Shown: piece after piece, positions 1-12,200 of the stretch
Layout of the letters: each line of letters opens with the position of its first letter
Numbering within the stretch: position 1 is the first letter of the stretch
Assembly (NCBI GenBank): GCA_023101725.1
Contig: JALJCO010012814.1
Location: 310,001 to 374,000, forward strand
Origin: Atherinomorus stipes
Taxonomy: Eukaryota > Chordata > Actinopteri > Atheriniformes > Atherinidae
Length of the DNA: 64,000 nucleotides
Direction of reading: 5' to 3'
Made by a program: the position numbers and the translations under genes
Notes under the pieces: generated by a model
What the model was told of the DNA's origin: nothing
Databases searched by the model: none
Seen by the model: the letters and a program-made list of their open reading frames with translations, nothing else

Positions 1-104
1 TGAGTTTTAAATAGTTGTTTTTCAACTTCTGTGGCTAATGAATAAATCAGTTTAAATATTTCCAGATTCTGTAAGATGCTTAAAATCATGATCGCTAGAG
101 TTGC

Positions 105-640
105 TTAAAAAAAAAAGTGCAGTGTGTAACAAAACCAAAGTCAATCGCAGAAAAAGTCCATATAAAATTAAAAACTGTGTTTCTATTGATGTGTAGTCGC
201 TTCACTAGAATAGCTGTTATATGTTTATTTTCTTAGACTGAGTCATTTGTGTCTGCTCCCTGCGGGTGCACATACATGGAGGCTGCCATATTTGTTTCAC
301 CATTTTTATTGCGGTATCCCTAAATCAGCAAAACAATGTGAGTAAAGTGAGAATCCTCTGAATTTTAAAAGTGCTGTACCAGTTTTGTTTAATGGGAGAT
401 AGAGCACTGTTTGGGATAAGTAATGCCTTAAAAGACATTAAAAGTAGTTACTCATAATACAGTCATAGCTACTCCTGAGACCATTGGATCCACACACAGA
501 TGAAAACATCTTTATGTCTGGGAGAAGTTTGGCCACTTACGGCCACCGTACATTCACAATCGCGCTTGAAATATGAAGTCATTTGAAGGAAACCCCTTTT
601 CTTACAAATACCCATCTTTACCGCTTATGTAAACCTCCAA
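105..640. mobile_element. TTAA-type non-autonomous DNA transposon, copy A
   Basis: The copy begins near TTAAAAAAAAAAGTGCAGTG. Along about 530 bases it matches the interrupted copy at 15274-16576: shared blocks include AACTGTGTTTCT, GAGGCTGCCATATTTG / CAGCTGCCATATTTATG, GTGCTGTACCAG / CTGCTGTACCAG, and GGATCCACACACAGATGAAAAC / GGATCCACTCACAGATAAAAAC in part. The right end is decayed. It serves as an empty-site comparison for the nested insertion. Confidence 0.7.
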
Positions 641-744
641 AAATGGAATTATTTGAAGCAAAGGGTGTTTTTAGTGAGATGACAATGAGAGGTGAGTAGG
701 AAAATATTAAACTAGTATAATGTGCACGGAAAAAACCTTAAAAA

Positions 745-800
745 CACTGCATTCAGTTTAAAGGACCTTCTCCCATGTGTGAAGCATGATGGTGGAGGTA
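745..800 (+). pseudogene. Possible Tc1 transposase relic
   Basis: The text CCATGTGTGAAGCATGATGG and what follows reads KHDGGGIMFW in one frame, resembling the VKHGGGSVMVWG motif of Tc1-family transposases. The surrounding frame is broken by stops. It is a short, degraded fragment. Confidence 0.4.
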
Positions 801-3116
801 TCATGTTTTGGTTCTCTTAAGCTGTATTTGGGCCAGGAAAGCTTGCAGTCCCCAAAGAAACACAAGTGGATTTGTTCATGGAAATGAAAACAAGCAGCAC
901 AACCTATTTGTTCATAATAAGTTTTGTTTTTTCCTGATTTACAGCCAATAAGAGAAACATTTGCACCCAGCAAATGACTGCATTGTCTTTTGCAAAAAAA
1001 GAAAAAAAGAAAAAAAGATGTATTGACCATATCAATCATGCTCAAACTCCAAGCATCACAGGTGCTTGGGAGTATCTGGGAGCTGCAGTGGAAGGCAGGC
1101 CTCTGTGTGAATTAAATGCTAAGCATTGCTCACATCAAAGGAGGCTCATCTCGGTGCTCGTTTCCCATCAGTGAGTCACACGGCTGGTCAGCCATGTTTA
1201 ATGCGATCAGCTGCTGGCTGACACATTGCTGCAATGCCCCGACTATCACGTTGGCAAGGGAGACACTTGGTGTTGACACAATCCAAAACACTGAGGTCAT
1301 GGTATGTGAACACATGGTGCATTCTTTTATTTATTTATTTTAATCATTGTTTCTACATGTTGCTTTATGATTCTGTAATAAGCTTCGCTTCATTTGGCCT
1401 CCTTTGGACTCAGTTCTTGTAAACTTTATTTAAATCAGAGTACAAAATTAAGAGTATGGTGAGAACAACCTGGGTTGAAGATTGTCATCCTCCTCTTCTC
1501 ACTCCATTTCTTGCTGCTATTTCCATTGAAACCGTCATGTAAAAGTGAAAGTGACATAAAATGTCATAAAGCATCATATGCTGGGTTCACTTGGATGCCT
1601 ACTGAGGCAGAAGACCTGCACATTTGAGGATGCGAGTTGTGATGATGTAATGGCGGTGTGTATGTTTGCCAGATGAAGTCATCTACAAACTCATAGTAAA
1701 TCTCTTTAAAAAGCTGTGACAAACGCTCAGAGGTCACAGATGAAAGACGGTCTGCTCTGTATGTGTGGGCCAACCTTTTCTTTTTATATTTGTATTTTGA
1801 GCCTTAGATGAGCATTAAAGCATTTAAATGTCATATTGAATCAATGGAGCCTCTCGCAGTAAAAGGTTTTCTTTTTTAACTTTATTTTATTTATTTGTTT
1901 ATTCATTTTTCTTCCTGCCTCTGCGTCACTGCTCTCTTGATTGGCTGATGTTTTGTTTTCCTCGTCCTCCTTTCCCTCCGTTCAAGCTGTGACCCGTTTA
2001 GCCGGAAGACTTAAATATTCCTCCTTCCCCTCTTATGATAAAGGAGGTACCTGCTGATCCCATCTGGTGCCAGGTCTTTGTGGAAGTATCAGCAAACAGG
2101 TTAAGCACCCCTGTCTTTCAGGCCGCTCCACACGGTCCTGCTTTCATGGCACAGCTGGCACGCTCTTCTGGGAGTCACCCAAAACTGGCATCACGCTTAT
2201 CCATGTGGGGGCTTCTCACACCAGCTGTCAGCCCTTTTTGTAGGTGTCTGCGTGTGACTGGAATGACTGACTCTCTGAGCATGTGGCCCCACAATAGCCG
2301 GCATTTTTCTGCCACGCCCATCTGCACACGGTATTCCAGGAGAGATAAAGAGCTGCAAGGGTTACACGTGCCCTCTTTCTGGATCGCCATTATCACATCT
2401 CTGCCATTTTTCACACCTCTAGAAAGTGAGAGCTGTGGTTGAGCGCACTCAGTCTTATCTAATTCAGTCCCGTTCTTTTATATCAGGGCAAAAACTTGCA
2501 GTCTGGTCTTGCGATTACCTCTGTTGTCATTGTGTGTCCTGTGCTTTGAGTCGGGCTTGCCCCCTGCTGGCCGCCCCGAGTAGAGGTCATCAACAATGCT
2601 GGAGGCCCTCATGTCTAATAGGCATTGATTCTGCTGCTGCATGTGAGTCATTAGAACCAGTAAACATCACTTAGGGACTTTGTGTTGTAATTACTGCTTT
2701 ATTAGTTGTTACAGCTGCTCCTCTGCAAGAGATATACTAATACATGAGGACAGAACATAGAAATTGACTCAAACTGAAGTAGAAGCATGTATAACTAGTT
2801 CAAAATGTTCAAGCATTATTTGTGTTCTTAAGAGCTGTTCTGTTTGGTCAAAAATGAATGAATTACTGCTTATGGTTACTTATTTGAGGAGATGAGGGAG
2901 GAGTTGGACAGTTTAAGGAGCACAGACATGATTTCCTGTTACAGTAGTCCATCTTCTATGGGAGCATGCAGGCAGTTAGTATTACATATGACTACATGTT
3001 ATAGTCTTTTGTACTACTCGAACAACTCCAGACTCTTCTGTTTGAAAGTAAAAGAAACATGTTTAGCGATTAGTCTGAGCAAGTAGTTTTAAACTTATTG
3101 ATAAGTGCTTCTACAG

Positions 3117-3308
3117 CAGGGTTACTCAATTCGGTCCTACGAGGGCTGCAATCCAGCAGGTTTACCATGTCTCCGTGCTGCAGCATAAGTTAATGAGTCA
3201 TTGTGATTGGCTATTGGATCTATTGAATTTGAGTCAGGTGTGTTGGGAAGGGAGAGATGGAAAACCGGCTTGATTGCAGCCCTTGTAGGACCAAATTGAG
3301 CAACCCTG
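3117..3308. mobile_element. Short palindromic DNA transposon (hAT-like MITE)
   Basis: CAGGGTTACTCAATTCGGTC at the left pairs with GACCAAATTGAGCAACCCTG at the right as a nearly perfect terminal inverted repeat. The total length is about 190 bases and there is no coding capacity. The hAT-like assignment is from the CAGGGTT-type ends, which I know from fish repeats. Confidence 0.75.
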
Positions 3309-4204
3309 TTCTTCAGTATAAAACTTTGGCTTTGAGCATGCCCAGTGCAGTCTTTGCGGCTGTTATCTCAGCATGTTTATGCAGTTGATAAATCAGCTTT
3401 GGGGACTCTAGTAATAATGACTGGACAGCAGTGGCTCAAGTGCTGCAGGGTTTGACCCCTAGTCCACTTGTTGAAGTATGTTTTGGTCGTATACTGCACC
3501 CAGTATATTGTGTGTCAAATGTTATGCACATGAACAATTTCTTTCGTAAATTTGACTTCTGCCTTATCACCACTTTCACTGTAGAGCTATGTGCATCTCC
3601 TTTCTCTTTATTTACTGTACAAGACAAAAGGAATACACCGATTCATATATTGAGGCCTCTGTAAATCAGCGAACTGTTTTATTTTTTTTCTTTTCATTTT
3701 AATCATTAAAAACTATACTGAATTGTCCAAAGAAATTGCATTTGTTGCATCTCTAAGCTTTCCTAAACACCACGGCATTCCCTCATCAAAGTAGCCGGTG
3801 TCCCATCTTATTCCTACCCGTCTGTGTGTCTCTGCACCGCCGGTAGCATTCTGCCACCTCTCACTGGTTCCTGTCCCTGTCCTCATTACCTGTCCTCATT
3901 AGTGCATGCAGTCCAGTCTCCTGTCCAGCCCCTGCCAGATACCCCCCCCCCCCAGGCCTCTTTATGCGCTACATTATAGTCAGTGCTCTTTCATGACCTC
4001 TTTAATCTGCGACCGCGATGGTCTCTACGCTCTGATTGGTTTGCTCTCACCATGACTCCACTGAGTCACCTCTTCTTGTTCGTCATCAGCCATGACTCAG
4101 CCAACTAATCTGTTTCTGTTCTCACTTACTACTTCCATTTTACTATATGTTACCCCCTCCCCCCCTCCCAAGCTGCTTCTCATTTAATTGTTGGCCTCCA
4201 ACAG

Positions 4205-4501
4205 AACAACGATAACGAGACACCGCTGCACTGTGCCGCCCAGTATGGCCACTCTCAGGTGGTGCGGCTTCTTTTGGAGGAGCTGACTGATCCCACCATG
4301 AGGAACAACAAGTTTGAGACTCCACTGGACCTGGCTGCCCTGTACGGTCGCCTGGAGGTTGTAAAGCTGCTGCTCAATGCCCATCCCAACCTGCTCAGCT
4401 GCAACGCAAAGAAACACACACCGCTACATCTGGCCTCTCGGAACGGACACCTGTCTGTGGTGGAGGTGCTGCTGGATGCTGGCATGGACATCAACTACGA
4501 G
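4205..4501 (+). CDS. anks1a: ANKS1A exon, ankyrin repeats (three)
   Basis: The exon is 297 nt, phase 0 to 0, 99 residues, with acceptor CAACAG and donor GAG|GTGTGT. It encodes three ankyrin repeats with the TPLHxAAxxGH signature: [17 protein letters not shown], then [17 protein letters not shown], then [16 protein letters not shown]. It begins [16 protein letters not shown], nearly the same as human ANKS1A around residue 145 as I remember it. Earlier repeats are therefore upstream of the window. Confidence 0.97.
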
Positions 4502-5049
4502 GTGTGTTTTTTTTACTAACTTAAGCTTTGGTTTTCAAGTGTTTCTTCATGTGCTGTCATGGCTCAAATCGTGTTGGGTAACCTGGTCCGTACTTGCAGC
4601 ACTTCCTTCCTCTGCTTCCTACTATGAGATTAAATGTAAAACTCTTAAGCTCTCAGTTTGCATAGGAACTACTGTGATATCTAAGCCAAGCCCCCCAGCT
4701 CTGTCTCTGCACACACTGCGCCTCCCATCTGTCTGGAGATACTTCCTCCCTCATTCTGCCCCCTTTTTCTTTAAAACAAGGATGTGGAATCTGTTCAGCA
4801 TCCTTAAGACCTTGCATCCTGCAGGTTTCTATTAGCATGGCCCTGTGAGCTGGAAAATGATCTGCTTTGATTCTAAAACTGCATAATTACCAGTAAAGAT
4901 GCAGACTGGGTAGTAAGTCTAAAATCTAGTTGTTGCCAAACACTGTTTTATCTAACTCAAGAACTGGTGTTGGAACAGAACCAATGACGAAGACGTTTAA
5001 TATGTTCTTTCTCTGTTTAAACTCTTTTTTTTTTTTTTTGTCTCCTCAG

Positions 5050-5125
5050 ACGGAGAAAGGCAGCGCTCTCCATGAAGCAGCCCTTTTCGGGAAGACTGAT
5101 GTGGTACAGAAACTCCTCAGTGCAG
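5050..5125 (+). CDS. anks1a: ANKS1A exon, fourth visible ankyrin repeat
   Basis: The exon is 76 nt, phase 0 to 1, after a long T-rich acceptor (CTCCTCAG). It encodes [20 protein letters not shown] and the start of the repeat's second helix; the repeat ends in the next exon (SAGIDVNI). Donor is GCAG|GTTACT. Confidence 0.97.
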
Positions 5126-5227
5126 GTTACTTGCTGCTTCTTATCAGCATTTGCTTTATGAAGATCTTTTGTTAAAAAGAAATAAAGATACAAAACACAT
5201 GATTTCTGTCCTTGTTTGATTTTTCAG

Positions 5228-5329
5228 GTATTGATGTGAACATTTTGGATCAGAAAGGCCTGACAGCGCTGGACACTGTCAAAGACATGCCCTCCCAGAA
5301 AAGCAGAGAGATAGCTGCTCTCATTCTGG
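5228..5329 (+). CDS. anks1a: ANKS1A exon, fifth visible ankyrin repeat
   Basis: The exon is 102 nt, phase 1 to 1. It encodes [19 protein letters not shown] and then [14 protein letters not shown], the degenerate last ankyrin repeat that caps the domain in ANKS1A. The donor CTGG|GTAAGT is close to consensus. Confidence 0.96.
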
Positions 5330-5341
5330 GTAAGTAATAAT

Positions 5342-5570
5342 TCATTTGATTTATACTTTATTAATCCCTATTAGGAAATTTGTTCTCTGCATTTAACCCA
5401 TCTCAAATTAAACCTGAGAGCAGTGGGCTGCCAATTACAGAACCCTGGGAGCAGTTGGTGGGGGTTAAGGATCTTGCTAGTGGTTCATCTGGGTGCCTTA
5501 TCGTGGACATGTCATGGACATGCCTGGGTCTGCTGTGTCAGCATCAACCACTGGGCTACCCACTATATAT
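5342..5570. repeat. Teleost interspersed repeat fragment
   Basis: The text runs from TTTATACTTTATTAATCCC through a CTCTGCATTTAACCCATC core and a GGGAGCAGTTGGTGGGGGTTA segment to CACTGGGCTACCC. I recognise this layout as a repeat common in teleost introns, whose usual form begins with TTTATTGATCCC. I cannot assign a class without a repeat library. Confidence 0.6.
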
Positions 5571-5893
5571 TGTGTATATATATATAAGTGTCATGTTTCA
5601 TATTTTTTCAGTACAATAAAATACATTTTCATGCCTGTTGGCAACCTATTGTGCTTTTGTCCACAATGGCTTACCATTAGTCATACTGAATGTGAAAACC
5701 AAAGTAATCCCAAAAGCCAGATCTGAATGTAGTACAGATCCACTGAGTTTTCAACACAGTGCTCATTCTCAGAAGACGAGTTGGTAAAATAATTTAGAAA
5801 CTCTGTATTGTTCGATATTTGATACATGGTGCCCACAGTTTGATACACACCCGTAGGGTTCAGTTTGATGCACAATGTATGTATTGTTGCACC

Positions 5894-5895
<2 letters not shown>

Positions 5896-5934
<39 letters not shown>

Positions 5935-5949
5935 CATATATATATATAT
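5896..5949. repeat. TA dinucleotide microsatellite
   Basis: About 20 TA units are interrupted once by CACATACA. It lies in the intron before the exon at 6035. Confidence 0.95.
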
Positions 5950-6034
5950 GACCACATGCAAACAAAGTCCTGCAGTGGAACAAATCTTTTAGTTTTTGCA
6001 TGTAACAGCTGTGATAACATCTTGTTTGGTGCAG

Positions 6035-6121
6035 GTCACATGACTGGGAAACCCCCTGACATAGACCTTCCTCCTCCACCAATCCCTCCACCTCATGAGA
6101 GTCCTAGTCCAAGAAAGAAGG
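6035..6121 (+). CDS. anks1a: ANKS1A exon, post-ankyrin proline-rich linker
   Basis: The exon is 87 nt, phase 1 to 1. It encodes HMTGKPPDIDLPPPPIPPP followed by HESPSPRKK. HMTGK is the ANKS1A motif directly after the ankyrin block. The run LPPPPIPPP is a possible SH3/WW ligand (inference). The acceptor is GGTGCAG, after the TA microsatellite. Confidence 0.95.
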
Positions 6122-6256
6122 GTAAGATTTACATAAGAGTCCTAAGTTGGACATGTGGATTCAGCGAGCTGTAAAATGCAGCAGGAAGTTGTCCTTTCTT
6201 CTTCTTCTTCTTCTTCTTCTTTTTTTCCTTTTAAGCCACTCTGACTGGTTTTACAG

Positions 6257-6426
6257 GTGACCTGGAAAAGGTTAGCGAGCTCATCTCGGGGCTGGCCCCG
6301 GGGCCTGAGGAGGAGAGCCCCTATGAAGCGCTGTTTGAAGCCACTTCCTGCCACTCTTTGGACAGCCTCACCAGCGGCAAGTCCTCTGACCGGGATTCAG
6401 GACGGCCCGACAGTGAAGTTGGCAAG
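6257..6426 (+). CDS. anks1a: ANKS1A linker exon
   Basis: The exon is 170 nt, phase 1 to 0. It encodes GDLEKVSELISGLAP, then SPYEALFEATSCHSLDSLTS and GKSSDRDS. The YEAL..A.SCHSLDS.TSG.SSD.DS pattern matches mammalian ANKS1A. The donor is GGCAAG|GTTGGC. Confidence 0.94.
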
Positions 6427-6702
6427 GTTGGCAGAAGTTAAACTGTGAAACCCACCTTTAAACACACACACAGCAGAGAATGAAGCTCAGTTTTTTAAAT
6501 TGTTTTTTTTATGCAGTAGGTGCATAACCCCCACTAGAGGGAGTCAGTTGTTCACTCTGTCTATGACTGGGCCTCTAAAATAAAACCTTCCTGCATCAGT
6601 CTGTCTGTTGTGCAGAGGGTTTGCAGTTTATTTAGCCACAATGATACAATCATGGAGAATGACTGTCAGCCATTGATTTATTCTGTGATTGATCACCTAC
6701 AG

Positions 6703-6765
6703 AAAGATCGTCTTGTCCACTCAGCACACCCTGGTCCTGGCCATGAAGAGGACATGAGCTCAGAG
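6703..6765 (+). CDS. anks1a: ANKS1A small linker exon
   Basis: The exon is 63 nt, phase 0 to 0, encoding KDRLVHSAHPGPGHEEDMSS plus E. It has poor similarity to mammalian ANKS1A but keeps the frame between its neighbours and has good splice sites (ACCTACAG and GAG|GTGAGA). It could be skipped without a frameshift. Confidence 0.8.
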
Positions 6766-7053
6766 GTGAGATCACAAAGTTGTAAGAATAACCATCTTAC
6801 ACCACAGATGTCCCTGTTAGCAAATGATTATATGTCCATTAGAATAACTGGACTTCTTTCCTTCGACTCCTCACTTATTCATTTGAGAGCTTCATGAGGT
6901 GCATAAGATACCGCTGCAAGTGGGGGCAAAGTGGAAAAGGAGTCTGATTTAAACCTGGATGACTCATGGATCATAGAATTCAGCTCGTTATAAATCCTAA
7001 AATCAAGTTACGACACCTCCTCACACCTGTCCTCTTTGCATTTCTTTCTGCAG

Positions 7054-7186
7054 GCCCTTTATACGAGCAGCAGTATTGATGAAAGGGGAGAGCCAGTGGA
7101 GGAAGAGGAGGATCACACATATGAGTTGTTGCTGACTGCACAGACCAAAGTCCCACCACCCATCCAGGAGTTCCAGTCCAATAAGG
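7054..7186 (+). CDS. anks1a: ANKS1A acidic linker exon
   Basis: The exon is 133 nt, phase 0 to 1. It encodes ALYTSSSIDERGEPVEEEED followed by HTYELLLTAQTKVPPP. The motif EED(E/H)xYELLLTA is diagnostic for ANKS1A. The acceptor is TTTCTGCAG. Confidence 0.95.
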
Positions 7187-7923
7187 GTAATTGTTTGCTT
7201 TTAGTGTAATCTGTAGGGAGGAAGCAACTGTAAGATAAAGCGTACTTTCCCTTTAGTTAGTGTGTTTTATGACCTTAAGCATTTCTGGGCCAACTAACCG
7301 CACATTAACTTTTCACATCCCTTCTGTTTCTGAAGTCCATGTTCTCTGGTGCTGCTGCTTTTGGGACCAAATGGAACTTAGATAAACCCAAAGTCAGGTT
7401 ATCAGCCTTTACACACACACCCTTGCCTTAAGTGTGTGGTGCAGTATGTAATTGCATTAAATGCGAAGGACATGTTGATCCCTAGATGTTGATGTTTTAA
7501 AACTATCCACTTATGATCTTGCAGCTTAATAAGCTTCAAAGCTCTAATCTGTTTTAAAACATCACTGAGTTAGGAGGCTGAGGCGTTATCATAAGGATGA
7601 ATTATGGTGTTAATAAGCATTAATAACTTAACAGGTTTTTTTTTTTTGCTTCCAATGTTAAGCAGAAAAGTTGTTTTAATCTGTTTTAGAACAGCTTCAT
7701 CATGTCAATGCTGCTTAACAGGCAGGGTCATCAATCTGGAGGCTGTCTGACATGTAGACCGTTAATGTCACCATGCATAAAACATGATTTTATAATAAAT
7801 CACTTCCTCATTTGGAGCTCAGTGTCTGCGGACCATTACAAGCTAAAGTAGATAGTCTGCAACTCTGAATGGAGTTAAGATAATCCTTCACCTGTCCTAA
7901 CTGTTGTGTTTAATGTCTTTTAG

Positions 7924-7967
7924 ATGAGAAAACCACTACGCCGTCTTCCAACAGCGTCCTACCTCAG
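7924..7967 (+). CDS. anks1a: ANKS1A microexon in linker
   Basis: The exon is only 44 nt, phase 1 to 0, encoding DEKTTPSSNSVLPQ (first base from the previous exon). The sites are TCTTTTAG and CAG|GTATTT. Its reality rests on phase continuity and on splice sites rather than sequence conservation. Confidence 0.75.
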
Positions 7968-9107
7968 GTATTTAAAACGCTTTCTTTCATCATTCTTACA
8001 CCCTTTAAATCTTTTCCCCCGAAATGCAAAGTATGTCAAATATTTGCTTTTTAAAGGCTGCCAGTCATCCAGTCTTAGACTCAAGACAAACTGTACAGAA
8101 AATGAATTAATCCAGCCTCTCAGTTGTGAATTGGTTTGTATGTTTGGAGCACAACTGTTTGACTGCAGCAGATATGCAGCTTGTAAAGTTTGCTTTCTGT
8201 TATGTGAGTGATTACACGAAAAATATGATTTTGTTCAAAATCTGCTGCTACATTTTATGGTGAAGATGCAAGGGCTTTTTTCCTTTTGGATGTGGAGTTT
8301 ATGCAAGTGTGTCTGTACAATAGAACAATGCATCACTCCTCCAGAGTCTGCTGAATCTTCCTGAAGGCCTGTTTGGCATACAAAACAGGGTTCATGTTCA
8401 AAGTAATCTTACCAGCAGGTTTCTTCATAAGGTTTCTTGTCATTTCTGATCGTTCCCATTTCAGTTAAGTCCCATTTCTGCCAGGGTTATGGTTTCTGTT
8501 TGTTTTTAATTGGCAAGTTAAAGTACTTGTGGAGTTTTAAAATATGTTTTACTGGATCTTTGATGGCAGAACCGTTCCATCCTTTGCATCATGCTGTAAA
8601 GCTAACGTTGATGGTCCCCACTCTGTCAGAGACTAGGTCATAAGTCCAGTTAAACCAGATTACATCTTAAACTACATCCGTAACTGTACGTTTTTTTCAA
8701 AGCTGCCACTCGATTTATTGCCACGATCTTATTTTTCATTACCTTTTCATATCTATTATTCAGTTAGCAGCTTTTTATCATTATTGCCGCCCACCCACAT
8801 CCCCACCTGCTCCCTGCAATCTGCACACATCTTTTATTTTGAGCCCTTATTGTATTAGTTGCCCCTTTCAGCCGCCTGGTCATTATAAATGTGCTTCTTG
8901 GTGTCATCTGTGCTTTAATCTTCATCCTTCTGAGCTCACGTAGGGAAGCTTTCCAGCATCACTGTTATACCTTGATGCATTCAGTTGTAACGGGTAATTG
9001 GATAACTAGGATGCAGCAAATGCTAATAAGATTGTCTGTCTGCTAACGCTGGAGTTGTTTGACAGTTGCAAGTAAACTGCCTCTCTTTCTCTTCCCTCTT
9101 TTTGAAG
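7968..9107 (+). other. anks1a: ANKS1A intron
   Basis: I see no exon, mobile element or microsatellite that I can name in this 1.1 kb intron. Confidence 0.6.
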
Positions 9108-9204
9108 CGTAAACCGTCTGCACCCCCAAATGACCTTCGAGCCCCAAGTAAGACGAAAGACACTCTGCACCCTCCAACACGGATTGGCCCACGGGCACCA
9201 GGAG
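9108..9204 (+). CDS. anks1a: ANKS1A basic/proline linker exon
   Basis: The exon is 97 nt, phase 0 to 1. It encodes RKPSAPPNDLRAPSKTKDTL and then HPPTRIGPRAPG, a basic, proline-rich segment. The acceptor is TTTTTGAAG and the donor is GGAG|GTGAGT. Confidence 0.85.
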
Positions 9205-12200
9205 GTGAGTCCTTAGACTTAAACTGCCTAATAAGGTGGAACAACTGCAGCTGGTGTCGCACTTAGTGTAAGGAGAGATGGACTGGACACACTGGAATTG
9301 AAAGTGGTGAGCCAAACATGACGATGAAATAGGAGAGACGCATTTAAGTTTGACGCATTTGAGACGGGCTGACTTGGATTATCCCTGCCAGGAAATACAC
9401 AATTGGCATTCTGGGGCTGCAGAGCGGATTTGGCCTGTTGGGAGTGGGGCTGATTGACATTCTTTGGCAAGAGGGCGAGACTCGTTTCACTGCCAATATG
9501 AAACTGAATTCTTGATCAGATTGTGACATTCCTATCTTTGAGCCACGGATCCACGTCCTGCTTAAAGCTGGATATGCTACTTCATGCAGTCGAGCATGAA
9601 GCCGATGAGGAGCATAGCTGCCGGGTTTTTGCTGCCACATGCACGGATAATATCTTTATCAAATTAATAGATTTTTGGGAGAATAGTTGTGGGATGTGGG
9701 GGTGGGGGATTGAGGCTTGTGGTCCTCTTGCCTGTCTGGGGTGTTGTTCACAAGGCATGGAGGGAGAGTCAAGTGTGATGTATGTGCTGAACATAGATTT
9801 ATTCACAATGATTTCATCAAGCGAGTTTAGTCTTAACCTGAAGACTTGATGAGATGAGTGGAGTCTGGTCTGCTTGGTTGGAACGAAAACCCACAGGGCC
9901 CTTTCTGGAACCAGTTTGACTCCCTTCTGTTAAAGTAGAATATGTGTAGCTGGGACTTGTGACAAAGAGTATCACAACTGATCAGAGACTTGATCAACGG
10001 ACTACAAAAACTTATGTGACAGTCTGTGCTAACAGTCTTTATAAATGAAAATGGGCCGAGGCGTTGGCATCATGGTGCGTCATGTGGGCGGATACTTTAA
10101 TGCTGAGCATCCTTAATCCAGATCAGAAGTTGAACTTGACCCAGACATGGATGGATGGATGGATGGATGGATGTATGGATGTTCCAGGTGTCACTAAAAT
10201 AAAAAATATTGGCATCAAAGTCACTTTTACGCCTCGTTTCACAAAAAGCTAGTTTTCTCAGTTTTTGGTCAAAAGCAGCATTTTTGATGCAACTACCCCA
10301 TGTTCCACTGCAAATTACTAAAGAACAGAAAGAGCTAGAAACAAACTGCTTTTTTAATGGAAGAAAAGAGTCTGCACATTCTTTTGGTAGGTCCATGTTT
10401 CTGTACTCCCAGGACTCAACTGTGTGTCCTGAAAGATGAGCCAAAATTTTCTAAATCTCCGGCAGTATGGGGCTCTGCTATAACAATGACTGGCAGTTGA
10501 CGAGTTAATACAACATTTCAGGCAGACTTTACGGCTTTTGCAACAAGTCTATCACTTCCTCTGACCAAACAAATGTAGGATCCGACTAAAACTAATTTGT
10601 CTCTGTTAGGAGTTGAATATCACAAAATGTATCTTTAAAGGCAGCCATCTTGGATGCCATCTTGGTTACTGTGTAATAGACAATTTCTGTGGCCAAAATT
10701 ACCTTCACTTACTATTTCATACTATTGTCAGCACTTCCACCTCTCTCATAGATAGTTAATCATTGCAGGTTTTTTAAAACTATATTTGTAAAAAACTAAC
10801 CAGAAATGGCCATCCATGTCTGTGGTTGGGGCATTGGGGCAGGTGCTGGCTGGTGTCTGGTGGTGGTGGTCTGGGGCAGCCTTATCCTCCTGGGTGTTAG
10901 CCAGGCCTTTTGTATGGGTGGGGGAGCTGCTCCTGGGCCCCGTATTGTGCCTGTCCTGGGTGTCGGGTGCCCAATGGGGTCTACCGCTGCAGATCTCGGC
11001 CTGCTGGGGACTGTGCCCAATGGCCGTGGGATTACTTTTTAGCATCAGTTGGAAACTATCATATCTCTGGTTTTCAATGGCTTTGCAATGTTAAACAAAA
11101 ACTGGAAGGGAGTTTCATATCTGCAGGTCTGAGCGAGGTGGACAGCAGCACTCAAGGTGACCTTGGGTTTTGTTTGTTTTGTTATGGTGCTTTGAAAAGC
11201 AAAATGGATCCGATAACACCAGAATCATCCTGAAGAGGTAATGAGCGAACAATCAGAAAAAAACGGACTCTTCTGGTAGCTGTCCAGACAAGCCCATTTG
11301 GAGGGCTTCTGTCTTTTTTCTGCATTCACACTCCCCAGCTGCCAAGGAAACAAAAACTTGTGCTTGTAGGGGCTGAAGGAAAGGTAAAACGCTGCTGTTA
11401 CACATCAGCAGCCTTTTTTTCCCCCTCTCCGGTGTTGGGGATTGTCATGTTCTGGGTTGCAGGTTGAGTCTGACAGATTCTGCTCTGGTGGATGTGTCTG
11501 GTCTGGTTTTTCCCCCGTTCTGCGTGAACAGTCGGGGACCAAACCTCTGCACTCTTTGTTGCAGGTGGAGGTTTTGCACAGTCAGCAGGATCACTGTGTA
11601 TATTATCTGTCAGAAAACACATTGCTGTTCTCAGCAGGAATGAAGAGCATCCCAACAGATTCCCCCGCTGTGTTGTGTTTTATAGCATTCTCCCCAAAAT
11701 ATTTACGATTCAGAATAACATCCGAGATCCTTCACTGGTTTTAAAGCACAATAAGGCGTACAGAAAGTGTTTAATTTGGTTCTTGTATGGATTGTGTTTA
11801 ATAACCCATTATTTTCCATCGACTGCTTCTGTTTACTTGCTTTTACAGTAAATGTTCACATGTCTATGATGCTGAATCCAAAGGCAGAAAACCCCCGGAT
11901 GTGGAATCAAAACGGCAGATTTTTCCACAAGCAGAACATGAATTGACTCTGGCTGATCCAGTATGCTGATTGACAGCCAGCTCTGCCTCTACAGCATCTG
12001 CAAAGCAAGCATGACATCATTAGTGAGGCATTAGCCGAGGTGCCGCCGCCAAATAAAACACACAAAACACACATCCCACCTCTGTCTGTAAGACTTCCAT
12101 CAGATCATGTGTGTGTGTGTGCGTATTTTCCACTGTTGAACTAAACGAGCAGCGGTGGGGGGGATCTACGTAAGACTGAATACCATGTGGGAATATTGGA

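Larger units (their letters stand above)
1..4204 (+). other. anks1a: Intron upstream of first visible ANKS1A exon
   Basis: There is no coding exon that I can support here. I looked for the missing ankyrin repeats (a motif like CYPLHLAAW) and did not find them. The stretch holds a TTAA-type transposon copy near 105-640, a possible Tc1 transposase relic near 745-800 and a palindromic MITE at 3117-3308. The acceptor at its end is a pyrimidine-rich tract followed by CAACAG. Confidence 0.8.
4502..7923 (+). other. anks1a: Short introns between ANKS1A ankyrin and linker exons
   Basis: These are the gaps between the exons at 4205-4501, 5050-5125, 5228-5329, 6035-6121, 6257-6426, 6703-6765 and 7054-7186. 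They hold a fish interspersed repeat (5342-5570), a TA microsatellite (5896-5949) and a CTT run (6197-6220). I see nothing else coding in them. Confidence 0.75.

Noticed and set aside
10806..11094. GC-rich open frames on both strands near 10.9 kb
   Set aside because: Overlapping open frames on both strands follow from composition. No homologous protein was recognised.
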